From an uncultured Bacteroidia bacterium (GTDB lineage: Bacteria; Bacteroidota; Bacteroidia; Bacteroidales; UBA932), in the NCBI GenBank assembly GCA_902794005.1, contig CADBFO010000022.1, positions 1-39,004 of the forward strand: DNA of 39,004 nucleotides, read 5' to 3'. The stretch's first letter is position 1, and each line of letters opens with the position of its first letter. Below the pieces are notes generated by a model, which had not been told where the DNA came from, did not search any database, and saw nothing but the letters and a program-made list of their open reading frames with translations. Positions 38,953 to 39,004 of this stretch are shown here, piece by piece. The position numbers and the translations under genes are program-made.

Positions 38953-38997
38953 GGCCACAGACCGCTGTATGGGCGATTTGTGGCCTTTCTATTTTTT
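38953..38997 (+). terminator. Plus-strand intrinsic terminator at the right edge
   Basis: GGCCACA (38953-38959) pairs with TGTGGCC (38979-38985) around a 19-base loop and is followed by TTTCTATTTTTT. The T-tract is on the plus strand only, so it would end a plus-strand transcript, yet no plus-strand gene lies upstream in the window. Confidence 0.65.
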
Positions 38998-39004
38998 CTG
39001 ACTT

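Overview
The window looks like a chromosomal segment of a fairly high-GC member of the Bacteroidota, most likely Bacteroidales. Supporting signs are the TTG/TTTG-N19-20-TAnnTTTG promoters (clearest before the SRP RNA, tRNA-Asp, the WbpM-type gene and the glutamine synthetase gene), a UpxY-type NusG paralog, fimbrial lipoproteins of the FimB/Mfa2 kind, a complete Na+-pumping Nqr operon, and small Bacteroidales-type families (DUF6249 beside an ECF sigma factor, DUF4332, BspA-type leucine-rich repeats). I cannot name the genus. I see no phage, IS element, CRISPR array or recognisable defence island.

Layout. 1-675 is the 3' end of a glycerate kinase gene. 676-5700 mixes intact genes (a HAD phosphatase fused to a YbaK/ProX-type tRNA-editing domain, a lipoprotein, a DUF6249-ECF sigma-membrane protein operon, an EamA transporter) with at least five gene fragments: a UvrA-like ATPase, a low-molecular-weight phosphatase, an M28 peptidase, a second EamA transporter and a HAD phosphatase. 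Several fragments are joined at abrupt deletion-like junctions. 5784-7742 is a WbpM/CapD-type nucleotide-sugar dehydratase. 7833-11178 is a probable arginine deiminase pathway operon (deiminase-family enzyme, carbamate kinase, ornithine carbamoyltransferase) plus cytidine deaminase, followed by the SRP RNA gene on the minus strand. 11309-12912 is a fucose-isomerase-like protein translationally coupled to a Fur-family regulator. 12863-16505 is a five-gene, tightly overlapped minus-strand operon (unknown protein, leucine-rich repeat protein, RluA-type pseudouridine synthase, alpha/beta hydrolase, TcdA). 16613-18000 holds a DUF4332 protein, a long perfect hairpin, tRNA-Asp and an Hsp20.

18232-26690 is a plus-strand surface-polysaccharide region. 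A UpxY-like antiterminator directly abuts uvrA, which overlaps three glycosyltransferases, followed by rfbA, rfbC and rfbD (dTDP-rhamnose synthesis; rfbB is not in the window). 26684-28617 encodes two fimbrial-type lipoproteins on the minus strand. 28785-34501 is nqrABCDEF on the minus strand, in which nqrC has no stop codon at its expected end. 34586-36988 is a UvrD/PcrA helicase and 37118-38632 a glutamine synthetase. The last 370 bases hold the glutamine synthetase promoter, imperfect direct repeats and a plus-strand terminator.

The most unusual content is the cluster of deletion-scarred fragments at 0.7-4.7 kb, the HAD/YbaK fusion, uvrA inside a polysaccharide-type transcription unit, and the nqrC/nqrD reading-frame anomaly. 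No single undescribed system stands out with strong support.
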